NCBI GenBank assembly: GCA_029560585.1
Contig: JAKQKQ010000068.1
Location: forward strand, 39,661 to 103,660
DNA from: Verrucomicrobiota bacterium
GTDB lineage: Bacteria; Verrucomicrobiota; Verrucomicrobiia; JADLBR01
Length of the DNA: 64,000 bases
Direction: 5' to 3'
The notes below the pieces were generated by a model, which saw only the letters and a program-made list of their open reading frames with translations, made no database searches and was not told the origin of the DNA. A program made the position numbers and the translations under genes. Numbering within the stretch: position 1 is the stretch's first letter; each line of letters starts with the position of its first letter. Below, in pieces: positions 62,230 to 64,000 of the stretch.

Positions 62230-63161
62230 GGCGCTCCTCCCAATCTCTCGACGACCCTCAGTTTGGCACTCCGTGCCCGCGGGTTCTCGTCGCACTCCTC
62301 CGGTGATGGCACGATCGCCCTCCGGTTCACGGCAACAAAAGTCCTCAGCGGGTTCGGCACGCTGTTCGGCCACTCGGGCGTATCCTCGAATTCCCGGCTC
62401 GCCTCGCGCATGAACCCCTTGACGATCCGATCCTCAAGCGAATGGAATGTGATCACGGCCAGCCTGCCGCCGGGCTTGAGCACGCGCGCGGAGGCCCCCA
62501 GCGCCCGTCGCAGCGCCCCCAGTTCGTCGTTCACGGCGATCCGCAGCGCCTGGAAGGTCCGGGTCGCCGGGTGGATCCGCGCCCCGCGCCGTCCGCCACA
62601 GGCCTCCTCCACGACCGCGGCCAGACCCAGAGTGGTCAGTTCGTCCGCGCGCCGCCGCCAGGACACGATGGCGCGGGCGATTCTCTTGGCACGCGGTTCT
62701 TCGCCATATTCACGCAAGAGGCGCACCATCTCCTCCTCCGTCGCTCCCCGCACCAGATCCGCGGCGGACTTCCCGCACGAGGGATCGAATCTCATGTCCA
62801 GCGGGGCGTCGAATCGAAAACTGAAACCCCTGCCCGGTTCGTCCAGCTGATGCGACCCCACGCCCAGGTCCAGCAAGACCCCTTCGAAAGACGCGGGCGC
62901 GTATTCCGAGAGATCGCCAAAATTCCCCCGCTGCGCGCAGAATGCATCCCCGAAGCGAGACAGCCGAGCCTGCGCCTTGGCCAGGGCGGCCGGATCCCGG
63001 TCCCACCCCATGACCCAACCCCCGCGTTCCAGGATGGCCTCGCTGTGGCCACCCATGCCGACGGTGCCGTCGAAATAGAGCTTCCCCGGTGCCGGTTGGA
63101 GTGCCTCCAATACCTCGCCGAGCATCACGGGCCGATGCCGCCATTCGCTGGACCTTTCCAA
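62226..63161 (-). CDS. rsmH: 16S rRNA (cytosine1402-N4)-methyltransferase RsmH
   Basis: 311 residues. HRPVMLGEVLEAL at the start, LYFDGTVGMGGHSEAIL (SAM-binding), LLDLGVGSHQLDEPGRGFSF and PGGRLAVITFHSLEDRIVKGF define the family. It methylates C1402 of 16S rRNA. The start is a TTG at 63161, chosen because RsmH proteins begin just before the HxPVML motif; GAGGAG lies close upstream (about 3 bases, short). An alternative is the GTG/ATG pair at 63128/63125, which would cut that motif. Confidence 0.93.
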   Translation of the reverse strand: MERSSEWRHRPVMLGEVLEALQPAPGKLYFDGTVGMGGHSEAILERGGWVMGWDRDPAALAKAQARLSRFGDAFCAQRGNFGDLSEYAPASFEGVLLDLGVGSHQLDEPGRGFSFRFDAPLDMRFDPSCGKSAADLVRGATEEEMVRLLREYGEEPRAKRIARAIVSWRRRADELTTLGLAAVVEEACGGRRGARIHPATRTFQALRIAVNDELGALRRALGASARVLKPGGRLAVITFHSLEDRIVKGFMREASREFEDTPEWPNSVPNPLRTFVAVNRRAIVPSPEECDENPRARSAKLRVVERLGGAP

Positions 63162-63188
63162 GATCTCCTCACCGCCCCTTGCACAGAA

Positions 63189-63383
63189 TCATTCCACCAG
63201 CGCGCCATTCACCACGCGCATAATGGAAAACCCGTCGGCTACCGAACGCGGTCGCTCGATGCGCCGACTGACCCTCTTCTCGGGGGTCCCCCGGCCGTCG
63301 GCAGCCACGCCGCATTCTTCTGCCAGCAAGGCGCGGCGGCGTGCCAGCCACTCCCGGAGCACGTCCGCCTTCCCTAGCCTCAT
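63189..63383 (-). CDS. Unknown 64-residue protein between mraZ and rsmH
   Basis: 64 residues: MRLGKADVLREWLARRRALL then a basic middle and a C-terminal DGFSIMRVVNGALVE. Basic and with a predicted N-terminal helix, no membrane span, no family recognised. The ATG overlaps the mraZ stop (ATGA) and GGAGGAG lies upstream, so translation signals are as good as those of its neighbours. It ends 27 bases before rsmH. In the well-known dcw order rsmH follows mraZ directly, so this extra gene is notable. Function is unknown. Confidence 0.6.
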   Translation of the reverse strand: MRLGKADVLREWLARRRALLAEECGVAADGRGTPEKRVSRRIERPRSVADGFSIMRVVNGALVE

Positions 63384-63796
63384 ATGTTCATCTCCTCCAG
63401 TGTTGCGCCCGCCGGCACCAACGACTCCCGCCGTCCGGGCTCCCATATCTCAAAATGATCCAGCGCCCCCACCATCTGAACCGCGCGATCCACGCCCGCA
63501 TGCGCCAACAGGCTGTCCTTCACCCGCACCCGCCCCTGCGCGTCCCACACAAGTTTCTGCGCCATCCCCGCCACCGCCTCGATCTGCTTGCGGCCGGGAT
63601 CCGTTACCGGCAGGTGCGCGATCCGCTCCTGAAGCGCCCCAAGCCATGTGTTCGGGTAGACCTTCAAGCACCCATCCTTCGACGGAAACGCAAACAACTG
63701 CTGCTCGTACCCCTCGTCCCGCCACTCCGACGGAATCGTCAGTCGCCGCTTCTCATCGAGCGTGTGCTCAAACCGGTCTGTATAACTCGCTCGCAT
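63380..63796 (-). CDS. mraZ: Transcriptional regulator MraZ
   Basis: 138 residues with two AbrB-like (SpoVT/MraZ) halves: YTDRFEHTLDEKRRLTIPSEWR (about 5-26) and LVWDAQGRVRVKDSLLAHAGV (about 82-102). MraZ binds repeated TGGGN sites and represses the dcw operon, including itself; the expected sites lie at 63837-63861. I use the ATG at 63796 with GGAG 5 bases upstream rather than the TTG at 63814. It is the first gene of the cluster. Confidence 0.93.
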   Translation of the reverse strand: MRASYTDRFEHTLDEKRRLTIPSEWRDEGYEQQLFAFPSKDGCLKVYPNTWLGALQERIAHLPVTDPGRKQIEAVAGMAQKLVWDAQGRVRVKDSLLAHAGVDRAVQMVGALDHFEIWEPGRRESLVPAGATLEEMNI

Positions 63797-63836
63797 CTCC
63801 GCTCCGTGGGCCAATGACCCTCATGGGCACTTCTTG

Positions 63837-63861
63837 ACCCATAATGCCCCAAATCTACCCA
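63837..63861 (-). promoter_or_regulatory. MraZ box: three TGGGN repeats at 10-base spacing
   Basis: On the minus strand the order is TGGGT-N5-TGGGG-N5-TGGGT, at 63861-63857, 63851-63847 and 63841-63837. This is the spacing of known MraZ operators. A further TGGGT lies at 63899-63895. The box is 41-65 bases before the mraZ start and overlaps the -10 region. Confidence 0.85.
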
Positions 63862-63879
63862 CCTTGCCCCCCCGGTCAA
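63852..63879 (-). promoter_or_regulatory. Sigma70-type promoter of the dcw cluster
   Basis: TTGACC (63879-63874), a 16-base spacer beginning with seven G, then TAGATT (63857-63852). The -10 hexamer overlaps the first and second MraZ repeats, so bound MraZ would block RNA polymerase. The rest of the gap to 64000 shows no gene. Confidence 0.6.
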
Positions 63880-64000
63880 ATGTTTTTTTCTTTAACCCAC
63901 TGCGATCTGGCACCTTCCACTTCCCCAGCCAACGCCAATCTTTTCCACTCCTATCCTCGCTTTTCCCGGGGTCGTTGCCCCGTAGTGTCCAGACGCCTCA

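Overview
The window is high-GC DNA from a bacterium that is most likely a member of the PVC group (Verrucomicrobiota, Kiritimatiellota or a relative). This placement is inferred from several features together: a complete division and cell-wall (dcw) cluster with a very divergent FtsZ and a MurC-MurB fusion, a PEP-CTERM-tailed autotransporter-type protein, polysaccharide-degradation genes (GH95, DUF4838 and DUF6259 types), several Gfo/Idh/MocA oxidoreductases, and bipartite REP-like palindromes. No rRNA, tRNA, CRISPR array, insertion sequence or phage gene was recognised. No gene-free stretch exceeds 300 bases. The MurE motif DNPR indicates meso-diaminopimelate peptidoglycan.

Layout. (1) 1-9754, minus strand: a carbohydrate-use locus. 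A XylR-like regulator lies upstream of a run of genes for a DUF6259-type putative glycosidase, an MFS transporter, a double-SIS MurQ/GKRP-like protein, a DUF4838 protein and a carbohydrate-binding-like protein cut by the window edge. (2) 9900-12641: a PduO-type cobalamin adenosyltransferase, an M24 peptidase and two small exported proteins. (3) 12888-18735, minus: the pyruvate dehydrogenase complex in the order aceE-aceF-lpdA. (4) 18911-22665, plus: sppA, then a tightly overlapping run of CPBP protease, thiL, tsaE and tsaB. (5) 22712-32165: a glycyl-radical-enzyme (GRE) locus. Six minus-strand genes (two Gfo/Idh/MocA oxidoreductases, an NHS-type transporter, the GRE, its activase and a Tat-exported Gfo/Idh/MocA protein) face a divergent LysR-type regulator. 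(6) 32266-41404: glyS, a membrane protein, larB-trpC-trpF, a GH95 fucosidase gene on the opposite strand, trpB and a putative molybdenum-carrier protein. (7) 41442-44479: the PEP-CTERM protein and a TPR membrane protein. (8) 44562-63796, minus: a 17-gene dcw cluster in the order mraZ, orf64, rsmH, ftsL, ftsI, murE, murF, mraY, murD, lysM gene, ftsW, murG, murC-murB, ddl, ftsQ, ftsA, ftsZ. It is preceded by a recognisable MraZ box and promoter.

How the genes work together. In the dcw cluster most neighbours overlap by 1-13 bases (ATGA or GTGA), so the pathway from UDP-MurNAc to lipid II and the divisome proteins is probably translated as a coupled set under MraZ autorepression. The GRE locus is the best candidate for an undescribed system. 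Its transporter-GRE junction and GRE-activase junction are ATGA overlaps, and the sugar-type oxidoreductases are part of the same run. The GRE has the glycine-radical loop and the thiyl cysteine, but the glutamate found in choline-lyase and diol-dehydratase-type enzymes (GCVE) is replaced (GCQW). Its substrate therefore cannot be read from known families.
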